Source of the DNA: an uncultured Collinsella sp.
GTDB taxonomy: Bacteria; Actinomycetota; Coriobacteriia; Coriobacteriales; Coriobacteriaceae
DNA: 8,588 bases
NCBI GenBank assembly: GCA_902479135.1
Contig: CABSNU010000035.1
Span: 1 to 8,588, forward strand
Direction: 5' to 3'
Part shown: positions 1 to 5,674 of the stretch, one piece after another
Layout: every line of letters begins with the position of its first letter
Position numbering within the stretch: position 1 is the first letter of the stretch
Program-made: the position numbers and the translations under genes
Notes under the pieces: model-generated
The model's database searches: none
What the model was told of the DNA's origin: nothing
What the model saw: the letters and a program-made list of their open reading frames with translations, nothing else

Positions 1-18
1 GATGTGTATAAGAGACAG
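1..18. other. Residual Nextera/Tn5 mosaic-end adapter (artefact)
   Basis: The first 18 bases read GATGTGTATAAGAGACAG. They match the 19-bp Tn5 mosaic end used in Nextera tagmentation libraries, lacking only its first A. This is untrimmed library sequence at a contig end. Genomic sequence starts at about base 19, and any reading frame that runs into this stretch is partly artificial. Confidence 0.95.
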
Positions 19-43
19 ACCCACCATATATTGCAAAACACCC

Positions 44-59
44 CCAATCATATGTTCGA
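44..59 (-). promoter_or_regulatory. Candidate LexA (SOS) box
   Basis: Read on the minus strand this is TCGAACATATGATTGG. The LexA box of Gram-positive bacteria and actinobacteria is close to CGAAC-N4-GTTCG. Here the first half is perfect and the second (GATTG for GTTCG) differs at two bases. No gene start lies within the window on its downstream side in either direction, so any target would be beyond the contig end. The call rests on one imperfect match. Confidence 0.3.
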
Positions 60-79
60 AAACACAATATGTTGTGTTT
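60..79. repeat. 8-bp perfect palindrome, operator-like
   Basis: AAACACAA at 60-67 is the exact reverse complement of TTGTGTTT at 72-79, with a 4-base spacer (TATG). It lies next to the LexA-box-like site in AT-rich DNA, which is where operators tend to be. The binding protein and the target gene are unknown. Confidence 0.4.
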
Positions 80-87
80 ACAGCAAC

Positions 88-115
88 GGCGGGATGTCAC
101 CTGTGGCACCCCGCC
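88..115 (+). repeat. GC-rich hairpin
   Basis: GGCGGG at 88-93 pairs with CCCGCC at 110-115. Further pairs inside the arms (95-96 with 107-108, 98-99 with 104-105) are separated by single mismatches. On the plus strand the stem is followed by only three Ts, so it could be a weak terminator for a plus-strand transcript, but no plus-strand gene is visible. Confidence 0.4.
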
Positions 116-238
116 TTTCAACCTCAACCTTCAAGTTGACCTTGAGGCGATTTTTGCGTCCCTTTACATGCCGTTCACATCGCCCCCAAACTCCCCCACC
201 CAAGGCACATGCGGCCCACCACCGCGACGACAAGTGGC

Positions 239-309
239 AAAAAATGGGACGGGCCCCAGATTGCCCATGCGCGCGCAAAAGCACGCCGCGGCAATCTGGG
301 GCCCGTCCC
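239..309 (-). terminator. Long intrinsic terminator after xerD
   Basis: Bases 246-265 and 290-309 are perfect 20-bp inverted repeats with a 24-base loop. On the minus strand the stem is followed by one A and then six Ts (complement of 239-244), as expected of a rho-independent terminator. It begins 34 bases beyond the xerD stop codon. The stem is much longer than a terminator needs, so the element may also be a copy of a dispersed palindromic repeat. Confidence 0.8.
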
Positions 310-342
310 CAAATACCTATAGATATGCAGGCCAGCGATGTG

Positions 343-1284
343 TTAACGATGTGCCAGCGGGTGCGCCGCCAGATAGACCTCGGTCAGTTGCGTACGATCG
401 ACATGCGTGTAGACCTGCGTGGTCGATATATCGGCATGTCCCAAGATCTCCTGTAGCACACGGAGGTCTGCACCGCCCGCAAGCATATGGGTGGCAAAGG
501 AGTGACGCAGCGTATGGGGATGGAGTCCCACCAGCCCCACCTGGCGCCCGTAGCGCTCACAGATGGCATGGATGCCCTGGCGCGACAGACGGCGGCCGTT
601 CTTATTTAAAAAGACCGCCGAGGTCTCGGTTCCGTGGGCATGGGCCGCCAAGCGAGAACGCCCCTCAGTTAAATAGAGCGTCAGAGCTCGCGCCGCGCTT
701 CCCACCAGCGGGGACAGGCGTTCCTTTGAGCCCTTACCGCGAACGAGCACAAAGCCATCGTCGATATGGATATCGCCCACATCGAGCCCCACCAACTCGC
801 TCACACGCAAGCCGCATCCGTAGAGCACTTCCAAGATGGCATGGTCGCGCAAGCCCATCTCGCCCTCGAGGAAGTCTTGATCGAGCAGCGCCGAGACATC
901 CTCCACCGATAGATACTCCGGCAAACGCTCAGCCTTTTTAGGCAGGCGCAACGCCGCCGTTGGATTTTGGGCCACAATCCCATCGCGCACCAAAAAGGCA
1001 TGCAGGCCCTTCACGGCCGCAAGCGCACGCTCCACCGAGGCATCGGAATAGCCCCCATCGCGACGGTCGGCGACAAAGCCCTCCACGACCTGACGAGTCG
1101 CCTCATCAAAAGACATGATGCCCGCCCGCTCCAGATAGGCGCAGTACGTCGTCAGGTCACGACGGTAGGCCGCAATCGTGTTGCGCGCCAAACCCCGCTC
1201 GACCGCGAGGTAATCGAGATACTCCCCCGCCGCCACGGCGAGCGACGAGGGAGTAGCTTCGGTATGTTCTTTGTTCGCCGGCAC
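343..1284 (-). CDS. xerD: Site-specific tyrosine recombinase, XerD type
   Basis: This is a tyrosine recombinase of 313 residues, the usual size for XerC/XerD, which resolve chromosome dimers at dif sites near the division septum. The N-terminal SAM-like core-binding domain covers about residues 18-110 (GLARNTIAAYRRDL), followed by the catalytic domain. All catalytic residues are visible: Arg160 (CGLRVSEL), Lys184 (GKGSKER), His257 and Arg260 (HTLRHSFATH), His283 (LGHADISTT) and the nucleophile Tyr292 (VYTHV). XerD is preferred over XerC from the YRRDL and LGHADISTTQVYTHV signatures and because xerD lies next to or near pyrG in several actinobacteria; XerC cannot be excluded. The chosen start is GTG at 1284, 2 bases after the pyrG stop. 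The frame stays open upstream, but that part overlaps the conserved pyrG C-terminus and is rejected. No strong ribosome binding site is seen, so translation probably depends on coupling to pyrG. Confidence 0.9.
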   Translation of the reverse strand: MPANKEHTEATPSSLAVAAGEYLDYLAVERGLARNTIAAYRRDLTTYCAYLERAGIMSFDEATRQVVEGFVADRRDGGYSDASVERALAAVKGLHAFLVRDGIVAQNPTAALRLPKKAERLPEYLSVEDVSALLDQDFLEGEMGLRDHAILEVLYGCGLRVSELVGLDVGDIHIDDGFVLVRGKGSKERLSPLVGSAARALTLYLTEGRSRLAAHAHGTETSAVFLNKNGRRLSRQGIHAICERYGRQVGLVGLHPHTLRHSFATHMLAGGADLRVLQEILGHADISTTQVYTHVDRTQLTEVYLAAHPLAHR

Positions 1285-1286
1285 CC

Positions 1287-2948
1287 TTAGTCCGTAGCGA
1301 GGTTCATGGGCGTCACCTGTAGGCGATCGACACCCTCGTGCTGACCGATCGAGGCACGCACGAACTCTCGGAACAGCGGCTGCGGGTTGGTCGGACGGCT
1401 CTTGAACTCGGGGTGAGCCTGGGTTGCCACATACCACGGATGCACGTCGCGCGGCAGCTCGACCATCTCGACCAGGCGCTCGTCGGGTGAGAGGCCAGAG
1501 ATAACCAAGCCGGCGTCCTCGAGCTGGTCGCGGAAGGCGTTGTTAAACTCAAAGCGGTGACGGTGACGCTCGTAGACGAGATCCTCGCCATATGCCTCGC
1601 GAGCGAGAGTATCGGCGGCGAGCTTGCACGGATAGGCGCCCAGACGCATGGTGCCGCCCTTCTCAGTCACATCCTCCTGCGAGCTCATCAGATCGATGAC
1701 GCTAAACGGACCGTCCGGGTCGAACTCGGAGGAGCTGGCGCCGGCAAGGCCGACGACGTTGCGGGCGAACTCGCACACGGCCACCTGCATACCCAGGCAA
1801 ATGCCCAGATACGGAATCTTGTGCTCGCGGGCAAACTCGGCCGCGAGGATCTTGCCCTCCAGGGCGCGCTTGCCAAAGCCGCCGGGGACCAGGATGCCCG
1901 AAGCGTCGCCCAGAACTTCGGAGACATTCTGCTCGTCGAGGCTCTCGCCGTCGACCAGCTGGACGTCCACATGGCGATCGTAGAAGACGCCCGCATGGTG
2001 CAGGGCCTCGATAACCGACAGATACGCATCGGGCAGCTGCGTGTACTTGCCAACGACGGCAATCTTCACCTTGTCGGCGTGATGGTTGGCGTGATTCTGT
2101 TTGCGCAGGAACTCGTTCCACTCGCTCATGTCGCGCTCACGCGGGTCCAGACCCAGACGCTCGCAAATGCGCAGGTCAAAGTCCTGCTCGGCAAGCAGCT
2201 GCGGAACATCGTAAATGCTCGCGCAGTCCTCGTTGGTAAAGACGCAGTCGGTGTCGACGTCGCAGAAGCTTGCGATCTTGCCGCGAATGGCGTCGTCAAT
2301 ATGGTGGTCGGAGCGCAGCACGATGATATCGGGCTGGATGCCAAAGCTGCGGAGCTCCTTGACGGAATGCTGCGTGGGCTTGGTCTTGACCTCGTGGGCG
2401 GCGGCGATATAGGGAACGAGCGACACGTGGATGTAACAGACGTTCTCGGGGCCGGCCTCCTTGCGGTACTGACGAATGGCCTCGACAAACGGTTGGGACT
2501 CGATGTCGCCGATCGTGCCGCCCAGCTCGGTGATGACTACATCGGAGCCGGTCTGCTCCTCGATGCGGCGGAACTTATCCTTAATGGCATTGGTGACGTG
2601 AGGAATCACCTGCACGGTACCGCCCAAAAAGTCGCCGCGTCGCTCGCGGGCGATTAGGCTTTTGTAGATGGCACCGGTCGTAAAGTTGGAATCGCGGGTC
2701 AGGTTCTCATCAATAAAGCGCTCGTAATGACCCAGGTCCAGGTCGGACTCGTAACCATCCTCGGTTACAAAGACCTCACCATGCTGGAACGGGCTCATGG
2801 TACCGGGGTCGACGTTCAGATACGGGTCGGCCTTCTGCATCGTTACTTTGTAGCCACGCGACTTGAGCAGACGGCCCAGCGAGGCCGCGGTGATACCCTT
2901 GCCCAGGGACGAAACCACGCCACCGGTTACGAACACATGCTTGGTCAT
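1287..2948 (-). CDS. pyrG: CTP synthase (glutamine-hydrolysing)
   Basis: CTP synthase makes CTP from UTP, ATP and glutamine, the last step of de novo pyrimidine nucleotide synthesis, in the cytosol. The 553-residue protein is full length for the family. The N-terminal amidoligase domain (about 1-270) begins with MTKHVFVTGGVVSSLGKG, which carries the P-loop, and contains KADPYLNVDPGTMSPFQHGEV and ELGGTIGDIE. The C-terminal class I glutamine amidotransferase domain (about 295-535) has the nucleophile Cys384 in YLGICLGMQ and the His512/Glu514 pair in AHPEFKSRP. The start ATG at 2948 matches the family's conserved N-terminus and has a weak Shine-Dalgarno-like AGGTAA about 6 bases upstream. The gene is followed after 2 bases by xerD, so the two probably form one operon. 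No CTP-responsive terminator or attenuator is visible in the leader. Confidence 0.98.
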   Translation of the reverse strand: MTKHVFVTGGVVSSLGKGITAASLGRLLKSRGYKVTMQKADPYLNVDPGTMSPFQHGEVFVTEDGYESDLDLGHYERFIDENLTRDSNFTTGAIYKSLIARERRGDFLGGTVQVIPHVTNAIKDKFRRIEEQTGSDVVITELGGTIGDIESQPFVEAIRQYRKEAGPENVCYIHVSLVPYIAAAHEVKTKPTQHSVKELRSFGIQPDIIVLRSDHHIDDAIRGKIASFCDVDTDCVFTNEDCASIYDVPQLLAEQDFDLRICERLGLDPRERDMSEWNEFLRKQNHANHHADKVKIAVVGKYTQLPDAYLSVIEALHHAGVFYDRHVDVQLVDGESLDEQNVSEVLGDASGILVPGGFGKRALEGKILAAEFAREHKIPYLGICLGMQVAVCEFARNVVGLAGASSSEFDPDGPFSVIDLMSSQEDVTEKGGTMRLGAYPCKLAADTLAREAYGEDLVYERHRHRFEFNNAFRDQLEDAGLVISGLSPDERLVEMVELPRDVHPWYVATQAHPEFKSRPTNPQPLFREFVRASIGQHEGVDRLQVTPMNLATD

Positions 2949-2966
2949 ATTGAGTTACCTGCGCTT

Positions 2967-2998
2967 CCCGTAGAAGTTGTTTATCCACATCTTACGGG
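2967..2998 (-). promoter_or_regulatory. pyrG leader: inverted repeat around a DnaA box
   Basis: Between the candidate pyrG promoter and its start codon, CCCGTA (2967-2972) is repeated in inverse as TACGGG (2993-2998). The 20-base spacer contains TTATCCACA at 2981-2989, a perfect match to the DnaA-box consensus TTATNCACA. It could link pyrG transcription to DnaA, or it could be chance: equal base frequencies predict about 0.07 occurrences of this exact 9-mer on both strands of a window this size. Confidence 0.4.
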
Positions 2999-3003
2999 TC
3001 TTC

Positions 3004-3035
3004 ATTGTAATACTCGCGCCGCGGACCGTCCGCAA
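3004..3035 (-). promoter_or_regulatory. Candidate pyrG promoter with embedded palindrome
   Basis: On the minus strand TTGCGG (3030-3035) could be a -35 element. It lies 17 bases before TATTAC (3007-3012), which overlaps a better -10 match, TACAAT (3004-3009), at 20-base spacing. Between them, GCGGAC and GTCCGC form a 13-bp palindrome (3021-3033) overlapping the -35 end and the spacer, where a repressor operator would be expected. It sits between the terminator of the upstream wHTH gene and pyrG. The promoter match is modest. Confidence 0.4.
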
Positions 3036-3069
3036 TTTTTCTCGCGTGCGATTGCATTTCTCAATCTTG

Positions 3070-3102
3070 AAACAAAACGCCGCCCGGTTTCCCAGGCGGC
3101 GT
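3070..3102 (-). terminator. Intrinsic terminator after the wHTH gene
   Basis: ACGCCGCC (3077-3084) pairs with GGCGGCGT (3095-3102), an 8-bp GC-rich stem with a 10-base loop. On the minus strand it is followed by TTTTGTTT. It lies 24 bases beyond the stop codon of the small wHTH gene and upstream of the pyrG promoter, so it separates the two transcription units. Confidence 0.88.
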
Positions 3103-3126
3103 CACTATGGCAAGGGTTACATGCTG

Positions 3127-3465
3127 CTATCGATCAGCAACCTCGTCCTCAAGCATTTCTTGAACGAGCATGCCGGTACGGACGCCCTCAAGATACCACT
3201 CACCACGTTCGGTGAGGCAAATGCCATTTGCAAGCTGACCGCCGTCGTCGCTATAACGCGAGACGACATCAATCATACCTTCAGAATCCAAGCGATCGAT
3301 TGCGGCGCGGGCACGATACGGCGAAACCCCCACGCGCTCGGCAAGCGTTTTGCGCGAGAAACCATACGGCCCGCCATTGTCTTCGGTTTGCTGGTCGATC
3401 TCCATCAACACCAGCACCTCGACACGCTTCATATCGTTGACACTCGCACGACCCTTGCCCGCCAT
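3127..3465 (-). CDS. Small winged helix-turn-helix DNA-binding protein
   Basis: I do not recognise this 112-residue protein as a named family member. It has the layout of a winged helix-turn-helix regulator: an N-terminal helix (about 11-25, MKRVEVLVLMEIDQQ), a helix-turn-helix (about 36-65, FSRKTLAERVGVSPYRARAAIDRL then SEGMI), a wing (about 66-85), and a C-terminal helix ending in the acidic tail VQEMLEDEVADR. No ligand-binding domain, metal-binding cluster or membrane segment is visible. The start is ATG 3465 because GAGGAGG lies 5 bases upstream; an in-frame ATG at 3519 lacks such a site. It has its own terminator and a candidate promoter near 3583-3593. Position just upstream of pyrG-xerD makes local control of pyrG possible, but nothing in the sequence proves this. 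MarR-like or ArsR-like folds are alternatives of the same general kind. Confidence 0.8.
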   Translation of the reverse strand: MAGKGRASVNDMKRVEVLVLMEIDQQTEDNGGPYGFSRKTLAERVGVSPYRARAAIDRLDSEGMIDVVSRYSDDGGQLANGICLTERGEWYLEGVRTGMLVQEMLEDEVADR

Positions 3466-3470
3466 AGCAG

Positions 3471-3477
3471 CCTCCTC
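3471..3477 (-). promoter_or_regulatory. Strong ribosome binding site deciding the wHTH start
   Basis: GAGGAGG on the minus strand sits 5 bases before ATG 3465. It fixes the start of the small wHTH gene downstream of an in-frame ATG at 3519 that has no such site. Confidence 0.85.
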
Positions 3478-3582
3478 AAACCGAGCACGAGCATCTAACG
3501 CGCCGTGCGCGACCGACACACCTCACGATGGCAGGTAATATCCATCATGCGGCATCCCGCTAAGGATGAAACAGTTACGGTT

Positions 3583-3593
3583 ATTGTATACCA
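3583..3593 (-). promoter_or_regulatory. Candidate extended -10 promoter of the wHTH gene
   Basis: The minus strand reads TGGTATACAAT, a TG-extended -10-like element in an AT-rich stretch between the terminator of the DUF1846 gene and the wHTH gene. No good -35 is seen at standard spacing. If used, it gives a leader of roughly 110 bases. Confidence 0.45.
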
Positions 3594-3654
3594 CTCAAAT
3601 TGTTTCTAGGCAGGTAAACAGCTATTTTTCGCCGAAATAGACGCTTTATTGATC

Positions 3655-3687
3655 AAAAAGCCGTACCGGGCGCTAACCCGATACGGC
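3655..3687 (-). terminator. Intrinsic terminator after the DUF1846 gene
   Basis: Bases 3660-3670 pair with 3677-3687, an 11-bp stem with a 6-base loop, followed on the minus strand by five Ts (3655-3659). The single non-Watson-Crick position (3666 with 3681) becomes a G-U pair in minus-strand RNA, which fits that direction. It lies 34 bases beyond the stop codon at 3722. Confidence 0.9.
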
Positions 3688-3721
3688 CAAAATGCAATGC
3701 AATTACCGAAGTGCTTCAAAC

Positions 3722-5203
3722 TTAGCGATGGAAGAAACCGCGGCGCTCAAACTTGGGCTCGCAGCACACGTTGATACCCAGTTTGCGCAGTACCGTCTCG
3801 TCCGTCGGCGAGATAATCACGCTAAAGAAGGCATCGCAACCGCGCAGCTGCTCCAGGCCCGAAAGGACGCGAGCGGCCGTCTCACTCGTGGCCGAGGTGA
3901 TCGACAGCGCCATAAGCGTCTCGTCGGTGTGGAGGCGCGGGTTTTTGCTGCCCAGGAAATGCGTCTTGAGCTTGCTGATGGGCTCGATCGCCTCATCGCT
4001 AATGACCTCGAGCTCAAGGTCGACGCCCGAGACATGCTTGAGGGCGTTCATAATGAGCGAACTTGCGGCGCCCAGGCGCGTGGAGGTCTTACCGGTCACC
4101 ACGGAGCCATCGGGCATGACCATGGCACCCACGGGACCACCCGTCAGCTGCTCCCTGGTGAGGGCCGCCGAGCGCGCCGGTGAGTAGTTCTTATCGATGC
4201 CGGCTTTCTTCATAATAATCTTGAGACGGTCGACTTGCTCATCGCCCACGCCGGTACGGCGCACATTTTCGACCGCGGTAAAGTAGCGGCGGACGATCTC
4301 CATCTTGGAAGCGTCGCGGCAGGCATCGTCATCGGTGATGGCAAAGCCGACCATATTGACGCCCATGTCCGTAGGGCTCTGGTAGGGGCTCTTGCCCAGG
4401 ATCTTTTCCATCAGGGCACGAACTACCGGGAAGGCCTCGACGTCGCGGTTGTAGTTGACCGTGGTCTTGTTGTAGGCCTCAAGGTGGAACGAATCGATGA
4501 TATTGGCGTCGTCGAGGTCAGCCGTGGCGGCCTCGTAGGCAATATTGACCGGATGCGTCAGAGGAAGATTCCAGACCGGGAAGGTCTCGAATTTGGCATA
4601 GCCGGCGGCGGTACCGTGCTTATGCTCGTGATACAGCTGCGAGAGGCAAGTGGCGAGCTTGCCCGAGCCAGGGCCGGGCGCCGTCACGACGACGAGCGGA
4701 CGGGTGGTCTCGACAAACTCGTTCTTGCCATAGCCGTCGTCGGACACGATCAGGTCGACGTCGTGCGGATAGCCCTCGATGGGATAGTGGAGCTTGGCGG
4801 GAATGCCGAGCGCGTTCAGGCGGTTGCGGAACACATCGGCAGCGGGCTGGCCGGCGTACTGGGTGATGACCACGGCCGCGACAGCAAAGCCGTTGCCGCG
4901 GAACAGGTCAACCAGGCGCAGCACATCCTCGTCATAGGTAATGCCAAGGTCACCACGAGCCTTGTTCTTCTCGATGTGGTTCGCGTTAATGGCGATGATG
5001 ACCTCGACGTCGTCGGCTATGCTCTTGAGCATGCGAAACTTGCTGTCCGGCTCAAAACCCGGCAGCACGCGGCTCGCGTGATAGTCGTCAAACAGCTTGC
5101 CGCCAAACTCCAAATACAGCTTGCCGCCAAACTGCGAGATGCGCTCCTTAATATGAGCGGCCTGCAGCTCGATATACTTCGCGTTGTCGAAACCCTGGCG
5201 CAT
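3722..5203 (-). CDS. DUF1846 (UPF0371) family protein, function unknown
   Basis: This 493-residue protein matches the DUF1846/UPF0371 family, found in Firmicutes and anaerobic actinobacteria, whose members are about 495 residues and have no established function. Recognisable stretches are the N-terminus (GFDNAKYIELQAAHIKERI), the following LEFGGKLFDDYHASRVLPGF, the glycine-rich APGPGSGKLATCLSQLYHEH (175-194), and the central ITDDDACRDASKMEIVRRYF. The 175-182 loop resembles a nucleotide-binding loop but does not fit the Walker A pattern: the position requiring A/G is Pro176 and Lys182 is followed by Leu. No signal peptide or membrane segment is seen, so it is probably cytosolic. ATG 5203 is chosen because CGGGAG lies 6 bases upstream and the length then fits the family. 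An in-frame ATG at 5227 would lie too close to the TATAAT element at 5243. It appears to be transcribed alone. Confidence 0.92.
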   Translation of the reverse strand: MRQGFDNAKYIELQAAHIKERISQFGGKLYLEFGGKLFDDYHASRVLPGFEPDSKFRMLKSIADDVEVIIAINANHIEKNKARGDLGITYDEDVLRLVDLFRGNGFAVAAVVITQYAGQPAADVFRNRLNALGIPAKLHYPIEGYPHDVDLIVSDDGYGKNEFVETTRPLVVVTAPGPGSGKLATCLSQLYHEHKHGTAAGYAKFETFPVWNLPLTHPVNIAYEAATADLDDANIIDSFHLEAYNKTTVNYNRDVEAFPVVRALMEKILGKSPYQSPTDMGVNMVGFAITDDDACRDASKMEIVRRYFTAVENVRRTGVGDEQVDRLKIIMKKAGIDKNYSPARSAALTREQLTGGPVGAMVMPDGSVVTGKTSTRLGAASSLIMNALKHVSGVDLELEVISDEAIEPISKLKTHFLGSKNPRLHTDETLMALSITSATSETAARVLSGLEQLRGCDAFFSVIISPTDETVLRKLGINVCCEPKFERRGFFHR

Positions 5204-5242
5204 ATATGGCTCCCGTCCCGTTTCCATTTAATGTTCTAGGCG

Positions 5243-5248
5243 ATTATA
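5243..5248 (-). promoter_or_regulatory. -10 element of the DUF1846 gene
   Basis: A perfect TATAAT on the minus strand lies 39 bases before ATG 5203, giving a short leader of about 30 bases that contains the ribosome binding site. No convincing -35 hexamer is present at 16-18 bases upstream; that spacer is G-rich. Confidence 0.55.
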
Positions 5249-5310
5249 ACGGAGCCCGCCCTCCCCGATACCCAGACCATCAACAGGCACCAACCAAACA
5301 CGCCATCGAT

Positions 5311-5379
5311 AAGTTGCGGTGAAATAGTTCCCGTTTAACCCCTCAAGACGGCCAAACGGGAACTATTCCACCGCAACTT
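5311..5379 (-). repeat. Long hairpin element, 30 bp
   Basis: Bases 5311-5336 and 5354-5379 are 26-base inverted repeats with one mismatch (5322 with 5368). The pairing continues inward through 5337-5340 and 5350-5353, leaving a 9-base loop. In DNA there are three mismatches, all A opposite C on the plus strand. In minus-strand RNA all three become U-G wobbles, so that RNA could form an unbroken 30-bp stem. There is no U-tract on the minus side, so it is not a standard terminator. It resembles a REP-like or miniature dispersed palindrome. Confidence 0.7.
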
Positions 5380-5398
5380 CCCCTTTTTGGTTCAAACA

Positions 5399-5515
5399 AA
5401 CCTGGCCTTTGTATCAATAATGGAAACGTCGCAGGTTGAGCATAAGCCAGCGAAAGCCCGCCAGAGTAGGCAAAGCGCCCTCTGCACCAACAATGGAAAG
5501 CGCCGCAGGCAGAGG
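5399..5515 (-). repeat. Two-copy degenerate tandem repeat
   Basis: Bases 5406-5435 and 5479-5509 are about 30-base direct repeats whose starts are 73 bases apart. They differ by five transitions (all G/A on the minus strand) and one single-base gap. The shared core on the minus strand is CCTGCGRCG then TTTCCATTRTTG. Each copy is flanked by a short inverted repeat: 5399-5404 with 5432-5437, and 5479-5485 with 5509-5515. The two stems are in different registers, so this is not evidence of a conserved RNA fold. Confidence 0.55.
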
Positions 5516-5556
5516 ACGGACAGCGAGCGACGTCCAGGACGTACAAGTTGGCATGA

Positions 5557-5597
5557 AAAAGGCAAGGCATAGACCTTTTGGTCATGCCTTGCCTTTT
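5557..5597 (-). terminator. Probable terminator of the permease transcript
   Basis: Bases 5557-5570 pair perfectly with 5584-5597 (14 bp). After one bulged base (5571), GACC (5572-5575) pairs with GGTC (5580-5583) around a 4-base loop. The stem ends are A-rich and T-rich, so on the minus strand a GC-rich stem runs into five Ts, and on the plus strand into four. It could work in both directions. It lies about 210 bases beyond the permease stop codon and is the first hairpin after it with a U-tract. Confidence 0.6.
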
Positions 5598-5639
5598 GAA
5601 TGACAAATTGTCGTCCTGGGCGGCGCGCAGCGTCGACTG

Positions 5640-5666
5640 GTTGCGCGGTTCGTAGAACCGCGCAAC
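5640..5666. repeat. Perfect 12-bp hairpin
   Basis: GTTGCGCGGTTC (5640-5651) is the exact reverse complement of 5655-5666, with a 3-base loop. There is no T-tract on either side. It lies within the 3' region of the permease transcript. Confidence 0.6.
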
Positions 5667-5674
5667 ATAAGTGC

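Larger units (their letters stand above)
19..342. other. Non-coding stretch at contig end, with palindromes
   Basis: No frame here looks like a gene. Open frames on both strands are short, have no ribosome binding site and show no family motif. The stretch holds a LexA-box-like site (44-59), an 8-bp palindrome (60-79), a hairpin (88-115), a weak 6-bp inverted repeat (122-127 with 142-147) and the terminator downstream of xerD (239-309). The neighbouring gene to the left is cut off by the contig end. Confidence 0.6.

Noticed and set aside
60..79. A dif site next to xerD
   Set aside because: dif sites have 11-bp arms and a central region of about 6 bases; this palindrome has 8-bp arms and a 4-base spacer, and its sequence does not match known dif arms.
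69..941. 290-codon plus-strand frame across the contig end and xerD
   Set aside because: It is rich in Pro and Arg, antisense to xerD, crosses the terminator hairpin and has no family match.
1285..1437. N-terminal extension of the XerD frame by 51 codons to ATG 1437
   Set aside because: It overlaps the conserved C-terminus of pyrG in another frame, shows no recombinase similarity and would make the protein longer than the family norm.
1557..2657. 366-codon open frame on the plus strand opposite pyrG
   Set aside because: It is antisense to a gene with unmistakable catalytic motifs. Long antisense frames are common in high-GC genes, and this one has no recognisable domain.
3722..5203. Walker A ATPase motif in the DUF1846 protein
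   Set aside because: The pattern needs Ala or Gly four residues before the final Gly-Lys and Ser or Thr after the Lys; here those positions are Pro and Leu.
4235..5239. 334-codon open frame on the plus strand opposite the DUF1846 gene
   Set aside because: It mirrors the codon bias of the minus-strand gene, has low-complexity composition and no domain, and runs into the minus-strand promoter region.
5406..5509. CRISPR-like repeat
   Set aside because: There are only two units, they are imperfect, and no further copy or cas gene is present.
5399..5515. A conserved RNA motif supported by covariation between the two tandem units
   Set aside because: The stems around the two units are formed by non-homologous positions, so the differences are not compensatory.
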